Below are positions 33,644 through 42,261 of a stretch of DNA of 64,000 nucleotides, piece by piece. The translations under genes and the position numbers were made by a program. Each line of letters starts with the position of its first letter. The stretch's first letter is position 1. The notes under the pieces were generated by a model that did no database searches, was not told where the DNA came from, and saw nothing but the letters and a program-made list of their open reading frames with translations. Location: assembly GCF_018304825.1 (NCBI RefSeq), contig NZ_CP072648.1:417501-481500 (forward strand), given 5' to 3'. The stretch comes from Chloracidobacterium validum (GTDB taxonomy: Bacteria; Acidobacteriota; Blastocatellia; Chloracidobacteriales; Chloracidobacteriaceae).

Positions 33644-33991
33644 AGAACGTGATGTTATAGCTGGAGTTTGCAAAATTACAACTTGGGCTTTCTACCTTGT
33701 GAACGACCCATCAACAGTTCTCATGCCTGCGGACAGAACAGTGCACTTGCCTTGCCGGCCCACTATTCATCATGCCGAGCGTGCCTGAAAAGTCCCAAAG
33801 GCGGCAAAGTTGTTTGGCTGGTTGAGTGCGTGGCCAGTCTCAAATCCAAACCGCTTGTCATGACGTTGGGTCAGAAAACGGCTGTTCGGTGGACTGATCG
33901 CAATTTCGTGGACTGATCGCAATTTCATTGACCGAGGGGAACCCTGCCGGGTGGCGATGACGGTGTTGTTCTACGGCGTGTTTGGCGCACA
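33644..33991. other. Spacer with a tandem repeat, no supported gene
   Basis: The 348-base stretch separates the hybrid kinase start from the stop of the membrane protein gene. An 82-codon open frame on the plus strand (33668-33916) has no recognisable family and no clear ribosome binding site, so I do not call it. The 19-base tandem duplication at 33889-33926 is the only clear structure. Confidence 0.5.
33889..33926. repeat. Two tandem copies of a 19-base unit
   Basis: GTGGACTGATCGCAATTTC occurs twice in perfect tandem (33889-33907 and 33908-33926) in a non-coding spacer. Confidence 0.9.
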
Positions 33992-35641
33992 TTATTCCTC
34001 AGTCTTTGCGCGTAATCCGTAGGTAAGCAGTCCGCATCCGATGGCCCCAGCCGTCAGCGTACCGAACAGCCACCAGCGGATCGGAATTGGCTGGCGTTCA
34101 CGCGGCTGGCGCGGCATCCAAATGATCCATGGCCGCCCGACGTAAAACACCTCGAAGTTGAGCGCCCACAGGGGCGAGTCGTCCGCCCACTCCGGCGCCA
34201 ACCCAAACAAGCAATAGGTGTTCGTATCGTCATAGGGCCCGGGTCGAAACCAGCAGGCTTTGTCCCGCGCCGAAGGGTTGACCGGATCAAGTAGCTCAAA
34301 CGGTCGCGCCAGCAGCGCGCTTTCCCGGAAGTTGAAGCCCGGATCGGTCGCCCAGAAGTGTGGCGGCAAGCAGCGCTCCAGAAAAAATCGCTGGTGATCG
34401 AGGCTCAGGCCCAGCCCCTGGACGCCGAGTCCGGCAACGACGACCACCGCCGTGGCCCAGCGCGCAAAGGTATGCCGTGGCAAAAAAGCCAGGGTCAGTG
34501 ACCAGAGTGGCAGCACCGGGAGCAAGTACCGCGGCCCCCAGCACCAATCCCCGCCATAAAATGAAATACATCCGACAAAGCCGACCAGCACGACCGACGC
34601 CAGCAGGGTCAGGCGCGCCACCAGCGGCGCTCGGTTGCGAAGTCCTGCATAGCCAAAGATAGCCAGTATGATGGGTGGGCTGTACCACAAAACGCCCTTG
34701 CCCGGACTTAGGAGCAGCCCCGGTATGCCATAGAGTGGATTGCCCCAAAACGATGGATGGCCTGGGATGGCAAACTTGCCGGTGTTGAGCGGATGCCCAA
34801 AGCGGAGCAGGTTGTACAGTCCGAAGATGAGTAGGCCAACCCCGCAGGCCGCGCTGAACGCTACGATGCGTTGCAACGAGGCCCGCCCAGCCGTTGTCCT
34901 CCAAAACGCCGTCCAGAGTTGCGCCAGCCACGGACGTACATCACCGACCAACGGCGGCCAAGTGATGCTCACCCGTGAGCACATCAGTGCCAGGCAGGGC
35001 CAGAGCAGAATCAGGTGCTCGACGAAATTCACGAGCCAGCCGGCACAGAGTCCCCCGGCCACGGCATAGCCGAGCGACTGCCGCTGGGCGCTGCGATAGG
35101 CCAGCCAGGCCGCACCGAGCACGAAAAAGGCTTGCTGGATATTGTCAAACGTCGTGGTCGCGCCAATGAATGTCAGCGTCGCAAAGGCGTTGACCAGCGT
35201 CCAGAGGACGGCGCGTCCGGGCGATACGCCAAGATCGAGAAAGAACAAAAACAAAACGCTCGCCAGCCCGGCGCCAAACACCGCCGAAGTCAGCGAGAAA
35301 AGGAATCGCTGCTGTTCGCCTTTCCAGTCATTGCCAAGCTTGCCCAGCGCGACGAGCGGCGCGCCGGTGGCTGAAGCGCCAAGTCCGTAGTGACTATAGG
35401 GCCGCCCGTCACGGCCACGGACGGCAATCCACTGAAGCATCGGATCCCGCAGCGTGGGCTGTCCAATTTCGACCAGGCTGCGCGCCACTTCATAGCGGCA
35501 CTGGCCGTCAATCATGTCAATCCGGCCGGGACTGGCTAGGACGTACACTGCGCCCACGAGCAAAAACAATCCAACGGCTATCCACCCTAAGCCATGCTTC
35601 ACGCGAAAAACCATCAAGGGGACAGTGGAATCGGTTTGCAT
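33992..35641 (-). CDS. Polytopic membrane protein, putative GT-C-type glycosyltransferase
   Basis: The frame gives about 549 residues from ATG 35641; GTG 35668 or ATG 35614 are alternatives, and none has a good ribosome site. It is strongly hydrophobic, with about ten membrane segments. An early periplasmic-loop-like region contains IDMIDGQCRYEVARSL and RDGRPYSHYGLG, and a recurring motif is LSPGKGVLWYSPP then FYGGDWCWGPRYLLPVLP. Proteins of this kind are usually annotated as hypothetical or as lipid-carrier-dependent glycosyltransferases. The function is inferred only from topology. It is divergent from the next gene, with starts within about 30 bases. Confidence 0.7.
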   Translation of the reverse strand: MQTDSTVPLMVFRVKHGLGWIAVGLFLLVGAVYVLASPGRIDMIDGQCRYEVARSLVEIGQPTLRDPMLQWIAVRGRDGRPYSHYGLGASATGAPLVALGKLGNDWKGEQQRFLFSLTSAVFGAGLASVLFLFFLDLGVSPGRAVLWTLVNAFATLTFIGATTTFDNIQQAFFVLGAAWLAYRSAQRQSLGYAVAGGLCAGWLVNFVEHLILLWPCLALMCSRVSITWPPLVGDVRPWLAQLWTAFWRTTAGRASLQRIVAFSAACGVGLLIFGLYNLLRFGHPLNTGKFAIPGHPSFWGNPLYGIPGLLLSPGKGVLWYSPPIILAIFGYAGLRNRAPLVARLTLLASVVLVGFVGCISFYGGDWCWGPRYLLPVLPLWSLTLAFLPRHTFARWATAVVVVAGLGVQGLGLSLDHQRFFLERCLPPHFWATDPGFNFRESALLARPFELLDPVNPSARDKACWFRPGPYDDTNTYCLFGLAPEWADDSPLWALNFEVFYVGRPWIIWMPRQPRERQPIPIRWWLFGTLTAGAIGCGLLTYGLRAKTEE

Positions 35642-35672
35642 CAACACATCGGGCGCAAGTATATGCACGGCT

Positions 35673-37238
35673 ATGAACTTTGCCCATGCTTGGTTTCATA
35701 CGCTTTGGCAGCGGAACGCGCGCCGGACAATCGCCGTCGGTTGCGCGCTGGCGGCTGTGCTGCCCATCCTGACCACGCCATTTCCACCGGCGACCGACCT
35801 GCCACAACATGTGGCGCAGGTCCGACTTTGGTTTGAAACCTGGGCCGGAGTGTCGCAGCCGAACGGCGTTCGCTATGTGGTTCAATGGTGGACGCCCTAC
35901 AGCCTCGCCTATCTGGTCATGGGTGGGTTGTGGCAGCTCTTGCCGCCGGTTCGGGTTGGGCAGGCCATGCTGGTGGTTCTGGCCGTAGCCTGGACACTGA
36001 CCGTTCACTGGGTAGCGGCGCGCCGGTCCCGGTCGGCCGCCGCGGCGGCGCTGGCAACGACGCTGTTTTTCAATCACACGCTCTACTGGGGATTTGTGAG
36101 CTTTGCGGCCGGCATGCCGCTGTTTTTGCTATGGCTCCACACCACCACAACCGACGCCCCCCTGACCCGGCGGCGGCAGGCCTGGCTGGTGGGACTGGCG
36201 GCTGCGCTCTATGCAGCCCATGCCCTGTGGTTTGCGCTGGCCCTGGTCTGGTTTGGACTGGCCGGGGTGGCGCTGCGGCGTCCGTGGCGAACGCTGGTTT
36301 ACGAAGGCATCTGGTTGCTGCCGCTCATTGCCCTGGCAGGTCTGATGTATAGCCAAATCGGTCAGGCGACAACGCTCGTCGAACACAAAACCATTTGGCT
36401 GTCACCGGTCGGTTGGCGGTTGTTCACGCCTTGGCTGCCGGCGTCAGTGTATGGCGGGCTGCGCGGCTGGCTCGAACCGGTGGCGCTCGGCATCCTGGGG
36501 GCATGGATGGCCGCCGGATGGCTATACCACCGGCACCAGGTATCGGCTGCGACTGATCCCGCCCTGCTGCTGGGCGGAGGCTTGTGCCTGGCAGCCGGGC
36601 TGGTGCTCCCCTACCAGTATCAATACACCATCGAGCTGGCGGAACGCTGGATGCCAATGGCCGCGACCGGCTGGCTGCTGGGGAGTCCGGGACTAGACGC
36701 GCCGACCAAAGGCAGACTGTTCGGGATGTGGCGGCTGCCGGTGTGGCGACTACAAGCCGTAGCCGTGGCAGGCTGCGTGGCGTTCTGTGGCTGGACGGCA
36801 CTCGTTTGGCAGGCATTTCATCGGTCGTATCTGCCCGGACTGCCCGATGCTCTGTCCGCGCTTCCGCCCCGGCCGCGCGTAGTTGGCCTGGATTTCGTCA
36901 AGGAAATCCCAGCCTTTACCCGGCGGCCGCTGATGCAGATGCCGGCTTATGCCCAAGTCGTGCAGGGTGGCGGGTATAGCCTTTCCTTTGCCAAGTTTCC
37001 GCAGAGCTTTGTCCGCTATGAGACGGATACCGCCGTGCGCTGGACGGATGGACTGGAGTGGTCGCCAGAGCGGTTGACCGAGCTGGATTTGGCGTACTTC
37101 GATTTCGCCCTGGTCGTCGGCGACCGGTGGGCGCACGAGCGCCTGCAAGTCCGCTTTCCACGGCTCCAGCTCGTGACTGGCGACGGTCAGCCTTGGCGGC
37201 TTTACCGCGTGACCAGACCGGCATCGCCAGATCGGTGA
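35673..37238 (+). CDS. Polytopic membrane protein of unknown function
   Basis: I chose the ATG at 35673 (521 residues); upstream codons of the open frame lie inside the divergent gene. About ten hydrophobic segments are visible. The first loop holds TPFPPATDLPQHVAQVRLW, with an acidic residue soon after the first helix, as in GT-C glycosyltransferases. A soluble C-terminal part starts near residue 395 (LPPRPRVVGLDFVKEIP). I do not recognise a specific family. Divergent arrangement with another large membrane protein of similar size suggests a shared envelope-related role, by inference. Confidence 0.65.
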   Translation: MNFAHAWFHTLWQRNARRTIAVGCALAAVLPILTTPFPPATDLPQHVAQVRLWFETWAGVSQPNGVRYVVQWWTPYSLAYLVMGGLWQLLPPVRVGQAMLVVLAVAWTLTVHWVAARRSRSAAAAALATTLFFNHTLYWGFVSFAAGMPLFLLWLHTTTTDAPLTRRRQAWLVGLAAALYAAHALWFALALVWFGLAGVALRRPWRTLVYEGIWLLPLIALAGLMYSQIGQATTLVEHKTIWLSPVGWRLFTPWLPASVYGGLRGWLEPVALGILGAWMAAGWLYHRHQVSAATDPALLLGGGLCLAAGLVLPYQYQYTIELAERWMPMAATGWLLGSPGLDAPTKGRLFGMWRLPVWRLQAVAVAGCVAFCGWTALVWQAFHRSYLPGLPDALSALPPRPRVVGLDFVKEIPAFTRRPLMQMPAYAQVVQGGGYSLSFAKFPQSFVRYETDTAVRWTDGLEWSPERLTELDLAYFDFALVVGDRWAHERLQVRFPRLQLVTGDGQPWRLYRVTRPASPDR

Positions 37239-37249
37239 ACGGTAGCCAC

Positions 37250-37277
37250 TTTACTCGTACTGCTTTACTCGTACTGC
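37250..37277. repeat. Two tandem copies of a 14-base unit spanning a stop codon
   Basis: TTTACTCGTACTGC is repeated in perfect tandem (37250-37263, 37264-37277). Read on the minus strand, the first unit met encodes the last residues (QYE) and stop of the coiled-coil protein; the second repeats that end just after the stop. Confidence 0.9.
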
Positions 37278-38116
37278 TCGCGACGGGGCGGCCCCTGAAA
37301 AGGCTCTGGATAGTTCGTGCTTTCAATCAGGTTGAGGCCAGACAGGGCCGGGGCCGATTCTTCCAAGATTTGCTTGGTGATTTCGATGTTGGCCAGCAGT
37401 TCATCAAAATTGAGGTCGGTGGCCGCCGTGCCATCCAGCGCCGTCATCGTTACGATGTTGTCATTGATGAGGCTAAACCGATTTTCAATGGCTTGAAGCT
37501 GCGCTTCGACACGCCGGACGCTGCGCTCGATTTCTTCAAAGGTTTTGAGGCGACGCCGGAGCACGTCCAGATTGTGCTCCAAAAGCGGTCGGGTGGCCGC
37601 ATCCGCCGTGGCAATTTGGCGTTCCACCTGGATGATTTGATTCTGAATGGCCGTTCGATTCACCGACCGCAGGTGGGTCTTCCGCCGCCGGTACACATCG
37701 AGCAAGTCCACGAACTGCTCCCACATCGTGTCGAGGCACTGAATGGATTCAGGGAGTTGCTCAAGCTTGGTGAACTTCAGGTAGTTTTCGTAAATTTTGG
37801 TCTTTTGAAAGCGTAGATATTCGACCATCTCGCGGTCTCGCGGCTCGAGCGTGCGGATGAGTTCCTCACGCTGCCGTCGCCGCAGCATTTGCCGGTGCCG
37901 CGCTGCGCGCCGCTCGACCAGTCGCCGGTAAGCATTCATCGCGGGAACGACCGTCAAGTAAGCCGCTTCGAGGGCCGCGCCGGCCGCCAGTGGTGTCCAG
38001 TCTTGCGTGTAAGCGGCAGCAGATAAAAAGAGGACCATCGTCCAGATGTTGTAAGGTTCGCCTGCGGCTTCCTTGACGTAGTTGATTCTGGAGGTAGCAG
38101 AGGTAAACCGGCTCAT
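37265..38116 (-). CDS. Membrane-anchored coiled-coil protein of unknown function
   Basis: The 283-residue protein has two hydrophobic stretches near the N-terminus (about 24-36 and 42-60), then a long charged helical region from about 62 to 245 rich in Arg, Gln, Glu and Leu, with heptad-like spacing (RRLVERRAARHRQMLRRR; LLEHNLDVLRRRLKTFEEIE). No enzymatic motif is seen and I know no family name. It resembles scaffold or shape-related coiled-coil membrane proteins only in outline. The stop lies inside a tandem duplication. Confidence 0.6.
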   Translation of the reverse strand: MSRFTSATSRINYVKEAAGEPYNIWTMVLFLSAAAYTQDWTPLAAGAALEAAYLTVVPAMNAYRRLVERRAARHRQMLRRRQREELIRTLEPRDREMVEYLRFQKTKIYENYLKFTKLEQLPESIQCLDTMWEQFVDLLDVYRRRKTHLRSVNRTAIQNQIIQVERQIATADAATRPLLEHNLDVLRRRLKTFEEIERSVRRVEAQLQAIENRFSLINDNIVTMTALDGTAATDLNFDELLANIEITKQILEESAPALSGLNLIESTNYPEPFQGPPRREQYE

Positions 38117-38346
38117 GGCGCTCGAACTCAGGTGCGGTCGGCGATTCGCTCGGAGAGAGCGCTTGAGTGTCGCACCATCGAACTAGCATTTCAAGGCATT
38201 CTCACATTGGCGCGCCTAGGCGGCCACCCTGGAGCAAAGGTGGCTCAACGTGGGTTTCGGGGTGCTTTGAAAGCGCAAATCAGCTACATGGTGCTATCTG
38301 CCATGTTGCGACGTGACCTGTGCCAGCGTTTCCGTTACTTCCGCCA

Positions 38347-40809
38347 ATGACCGCACCGCACCTCATCCCATCTGCGCCACCGCCAGCACCTGTGGGGAAG
38401 AACCTCAAGTTGATTGGGACTGGCTGGGCAATGCTGTTGTCACTGGTGGTCATCGTGTTTTGCAGCGGTCGGGTGTACTCGCCGCCCATGGCGCGGTTGA
38501 CCGAACACCAGGCCCGCGCGCGGGCTGAACAACTCTTGCAGCAGTTGCAGTCCGTGGCGCTCTCCGGCCAGCCGGTGTCTGCCTACCAAGTTGCCTGGCA
38601 ATGCCTGCCCGACCCCATTGACCAGTCCCGCTGGGAGTTTGGGTTTCTGGCGCCTGACGAGCGTCATTACTACCGCCTGACCTTGGCCGGAACAGGCGCG
38701 TTTCGTGCCTTCGCGCTGTATCAGCGCGCAAAACCGGCAACTACCTCGGAAGCCCCTAGTGACGCTACCTTGCGGTCACTGGCTGAAACCTGGCGAGATT
38801 TTCTGATGAAGGAAGCCCAGGTGACGCCCGTACCGGCCGCCGAAGCGCCTCCAGTCGTTCGGCAAAGCCCACTGCCTGGCCATGTTCGAGATGTCATCCG
38901 CCGGTGGAAGACAAATGATGCCGCGTGGCCCTTTGTAGAAGTAGCGTTTGAGGGGCAAGCCCTCCAGTCCCTAGCGTTGGCTCAGGCTGAGTCGCCTACC
39001 CCACCGTCGCTTGATAGGACTGGTCGTGGATTGCTGGTTTTGCTGCTTGGGAGTGCGCTGTGGCTCCCCTGGTTCATCGTGTTTTTCCGAGGAGTTATCC
39101 GGCGCGAGATGGGGTCGCTGACCATGCTCTCCGTAAGCGGCGTGTTGGCCGCGCTCCTGCTGGTCTGGCTGGTCAGCCTGTTTGCGTTTGCCTTCCTGAG
39201 TCCGTTTGCCTGGCGGGGGGCCTCCCTATCGGAAAGTGAATTTGTCGCTTTGCCCGATCTCACCTTTCGGATATTTCTGTTTATCATCCTGTTGCTCGTC
39301 TCCGGTACGATAACGCTGATCGTGACTGGGGCAGGGTTTGTCTCGCTGTCTGTGACGGAGTCTTACGACTGGAAGCGGCGGCGGCAGCTTTTGGAAGATG
39401 TATATCGTCTTTCGCGGCGGGGTGATGTGCCGCCGGGCCGGGTTGCGCGATTGTATCTGGGGGGACTCGCGCTGGCGCTCTGGGTGCTGGCCGTTGAGTC
39501 CGGCGTCGAGTGGCAGAGTGGGCAGCCAGTTCTGCCTTGGCACGAGTTTTCGGCCTGGACTCGGTCTCTGGCCGTTGGCAACTATCCGGGTTGGAAGCTA
39601 TGGGGTGAATGTCTCTTTGACATCTGGCTGGTGATTATCTGGCTTTTGCCAATGCTGGCTTTCGCCCGTAATCGCCTGCAGGACCGTTCTGCGGCGCTGG
39701 CCATCGTTGGTCTGTTTGGGTTGATCGGTTTTCCGCTCATATCGCAGTCCTGGATGGTTGTGGTTGGGTATGGGCTGTTGTTGGGTGGGCTGCTGTGGAC
39801 GCTTGTGCACTATGGCTGGATGTCAGTCGGCTTTGCGTCGCTCTTCATCGGCGGACTGTTCCCCGTGCTGTGGGTTCTGCGCTTCCCAAGTGGATTTGAA
39901 CTGACCTTTTTGGCTGGCAGCGGGGTGGTGGCCCTGCCCCTGGTGCTGGTGATGTGGTCTCGCCGTCGGCTGCGTCCCGCGCGCAACGAAGCTTTTGCGC
40001 TCGCGCCTAACTATGTTCGGGAGCGGTTGCGCCTCGAGCGCTGGCGCGAAGAGCGCGATGTCCGATGGCTCATTCACTGCAACTTGCTTCCGCCCTCCGG
40101 TTTTCGGGATGAGCGGCAGCGGGTGGTCGCCGAATACGCCCACCTACCAGAGCACGGGCGTGAGTGGTTTATGGTGTTGCCACTGGGTGATGACCGCGTT
40201 GGGATTGCCATCGGCGAAGTCAGTGGGCAAGAACTGCAAGCCTCCCTGCTGATGGCGACGATGCTTGCGGCTATCAAATCCAAGGCAGCGCGCTATCCAA
40301 CCTGTCCGGTGCGGGTCGTCGAGCGGTTGAATGATTTTCTGTCGCCCCGGTTAGGGAGTATTGATTCACAGGTGCGCATGCTGTACGGCATTGCCAATTT
40401 TCGCACGGGTGAGTTCACCTACTGCAATGCCGGCTATGTGGCCCCGGTCGCGTTGCGTGTAATGCCAGATGGCACGCGGCAGTCCGAAAGTCTCGCGCTG
40501 ACAGCGAATCCACCGCTGGATGGTCGGACCGACCTGCGGTTTGCCGGGCAGACGGTTCACCTCGAACGTGGCAGTTATTTGGTTCTGATGAGTGACTGGG
40601 TTGGCGAACTCTCCGGTCTGCCCACCGATGCCACTGCCTTGGCGCAGCGCAATGCTAACCTGCTGGCAAATTTTGGCGACCTGTCTTGCCAGGACTTGCC
40701 TGCGGCCGTGATCCGTCATGGACGCGAGCGCTTGCTGAAGCTGCCTGGCGCGTCGCCCCCTGAGACCGATTCCAAAGTTGAAATTACCGTCGTGTGCGTT
40801 GAGTTCTGA
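38347..40809 (+). CDS. Membrane protein with C-terminal SpoIIE/PP2C-type phosphatase domain
   Basis: I chose ATG 38347 (820 residues); a GTG nine codons earlier is possible. One N-terminal helix (about 22-40) precedes an extracytoplasmic region (about 50-220). Some seven to nine membrane segments follow, to about 545. The cytoplasmic C-terminus is a SpoIIE-type domain: VLPLGDDRVGIAIGEVSGQELQASLLMA near 610-640, YCNAGYVAPVALRV and LVLMSDWVGELSG. Such domains dephosphorylate anti-sigma-factor antagonists. The usual metal-binding Asp of GDVSG is Glu here (E624) and the following GxG is GQE, so activity may be altered. The downstream radical SAM gene starts 125 bases later. Confidence 0.78.
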   Translation: MTAPHLIPSAPPPAPVGKNLKLIGTGWAMLLSLVVIVFCSGRVYSPPMARLTEHQARARAEQLLQQLQSVALSGQPVSAYQVAWQCLPDPIDQSRWEFGFLAPDERHYYRLTLAGTGAFRAFALYQRAKPATTSEAPSDATLRSLAETWRDFLMKEAQVTPVPAAEAPPVVRQSPLPGHVRDVIRRWKTNDAAWPFVEVAFEGQALQSLALAQAESPTPPSLDRTGRGLLVLLLGSALWLPWFIVFFRGVIRREMGSLTMLSVSGVLAALLLVWLVSLFAFAFLSPFAWRGASLSESEFVALPDLTFRIFLFIILLLVSGTITLIVTGAGFVSLSVTESYDWKRRRQLLEDVYRLSRRGDVPPGRVARLYLGGLALALWVLAVESGVEWQSGQPVLPWHEFSAWTRSLAVGNYPGWKLWGECLFDIWLVIIWLLPMLAFARNRLQDRSAALAIVGLFGLIGFPLISQSWMVVVGYGLLLGGLLWTLVHYGWMSVGFASLFIGGLFPVLWVLRFPSGFELTFLAGSGVVALPLVLVMWSRRRLRPARNEAFALAPNYVRERLRLERWREERDVRWLIHCNLLPPSGFRDERQRVVAEYAHLPEHGREWFMVLPLGDDRVGIAIGEVSGQELQASLLMATMLAAIKSKAARYPTCPVRVVERLNDFLSPRLGSIDSQVRMLYGIANFRTGEFTYCNAGYVAPVALRVMPDGTRQSESLALTANPPLDGRTDLRFAGQTVHLERGSYLVLMSDWVGELSGLPTDATALAQRNANLLANFGDLSCQDLPAAVIRHGRERLLKLPGASPPETDSKVEITVVCVEF

Positions 40810-40934
40810 CGGTGGCTTTCGGCAGGTCATCACGGCATTGGCTTGCCGTCGGCGCGTTGAACAAGTACCTTGCAGGCTTAGGCGCTGCGTCCTTGGTGGC
40901 CGGCGCTTGGACTTTCTCCTGGAGATGTCGCCCC

Positions 40935-42104
40935 ATGTCATTTCTCGATCAAATGACGAAAGAACTCCTCAAGCGCTACGGACGCCTGGCATTGGGCAAG
41001 CCCTTCGCTCCCGTTTTCCTCAACATTCTGGCCACTTCAGTTTGTGACATGCGCTGCGTTCACTGCTTTTTCACCGATGAGCTGGACGACAAGGAGCGCA
41101 AAAAGTCTCAGATGAAGACGGAAAACATCGTCCGGGTCAGCGAAACCCTTGGTGGAAACCTCTCCGTGCTCGTGATTGCCGGCGGCGAGCCGTTCACGCG
41201 CCTCGATATGCCAGACATTGCGCGGGCGTTTTATGAAAACAATCGGTTGGAATCGCTCTACTTGATGTCGAATGGGCAAATTCAGAAGCGCATCTTGCCC
41301 GATGTGGAACGCATTCTGACCGAATGCCCGAACTTGCACGTCACCGTCGCGCTTGGATTGGATGGTCTCGAAGCCGAGCATGACAAAATCCGCCAGAAGC
41401 CCGGTAGTTGGGCGCGCGCGATTGATACGGCGCGACAGCTTCAGAAACTCAAGAAAAGCTTTGGCCGGCTTGACATCCAGACCTGCACCTGCGTGATGAA
41501 CTCAAACCAGGACCGCCTGTTTGAGTGGTATGACTTTCTCAAGTCTGATCTCAAGCCAGACAAAATCAACCTCAACTACATCCGCCCACCAGCCGCCCGG
41601 CCAGAAGAACTCAACATTGACCTGGAGCGGTACCGGCAGCTTTCCGAGCTGATTCTCGAAGACTCGCGCAGTGGGCAGACCAAAAATGTGTACGGTGGCC
41701 CAAGCGGCGCGTTCAAGGCAGCGGTGGATATCTACATGCACGAGCTGATCGCCAAAACCCAGGAAGAGAAAAAAGCCCAACTGCGGTGCTTTGCCGGCAC
41801 GGCCGGCGGCGTCATCTATGACGAAGGCACGGTGTCGAGCTGTGAGAACCTGCCGCCCATTGGCAACCTGCGTGACTACGATTGGAACTTTTCGGCGCTG
41901 TGGTATTCCGAAGCGATGAAGCTGCGGCGCGCGCGCGTCAAGGACGGCTGCTTCTGTACGCACGAAAGCAACTGTTACTACCCGTCACTGGCGTTCAACC
42001 CAGGGCACTTGGTCAAAATCAAGCGGCTCGAACGCGACATCATCGCGGCACGGAAGCGCGTCGAGGCCGTCGAGGCAACTCCAACGGCCATCACGGCTTC
42101 GTAG
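40935..42104 (+). CDS. Radical SAM protein with C-terminal cysteine cluster (SPASM-like)
   Basis: I chose ATG 40935 (389 residues), with GGAG upstream; earlier codons overlap nothing but lack family-like sequence. The radical SAM motif CDMRCVHC holds C37, C41 and C44 for the catalytic 4Fe-4S cluster, and VIAGGEPFTR is the SAM-binding GGE motif. Later cysteines (LRCFAGTAGG, VSSCENLPPIGNLRDY, DGCFCTHESNC) resemble a SPASM/twitch auxiliary cluster region. Such enzymes modify peptides, proteins or lipids. No precursor peptide gene is evident nearby; the upstream phosphatase is the only same-strand neighbour. The target is unknown. Confidence 0.85.
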   Translation: MSFLDQMTKELLKRYGRLALGKPFAPVFLNILATSVCDMRCVHCFFTDELDDKERKKSQMKTENIVRVSETLGGNLSVLVIAGGEPFTRLDMPDIARAFYENNRLESLYLMSNGQIQKRILPDVERILTECPNLHVTVALGLDGLEAEHDKIRQKPGSWARAIDTARQLQKLKKSFGRLDIQTCTCVMNSNQDRLFEWYDFLKSDLKPDKINLNYIRPPAARPEELNIDLERYRQLSELILEDSRSGQTKNVYGGPSGAFKAAVDIYMHELIAKTQEEKKAQLRCFAGTAGGVIYDEGTVSSCENLPPIGNLRDYDWNFSALWYSEAMKLRRARVKDGCFCTHESNCYYPSLAFNPGHLVKIKRLERDIIAARKRVEAVEATPTAITAS

Positions 42105-42130
42105 CGCGCCCAGCGACATGTCACCAGAGA

Positions 42131-42170
42131 AGCCGGTCGCCCGTGATGCGGGCCGACCGGCTATGTTTTT
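42131..42170 (+). terminator. Terminator after the radical SAM gene
   Basis: AGCCGGTCG then CCCG (42131-42143) pairs with CGGG then CCGACCGGCT (42149-42162) around TGATG. The stem is long and GC-rich and is followed by ATGTTTTT. It lies 26 bases after the stop codon, and on the other strand it is beyond the receptor stop, so it may serve both. Confidence 0.7.
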
Positions 42171-42204
42171 GCCAGCCAGGGGACGGAAGCCGCTTCGTCT
42201 GCGT

Positions 42205-42252
42205 GACGCCGGTGAAGACGCCGGTGAAGACGCTGGTGAAGACGCCGGTGAA
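42205..42252. repeat. Four tandem copies of a 12-base unit
   Basis: GACGCCGGTGAA occurs four times in tandem, with one C-to-T change in the third copy. It lies between the terminator and the stop of the TonB receptor gene. The unit is a multiple of three but no real gene covers it. Confidence 0.9.
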
Positions 42253-42261
42253 CTGGATGCC

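Noticed and set aside
33668-33916. 82-codon plus-strand frame after the hybrid kinase start
   Set aside because: No ribosome binding site, no family-like sequence, and it ends in the tandem repeat; treated as spacer.
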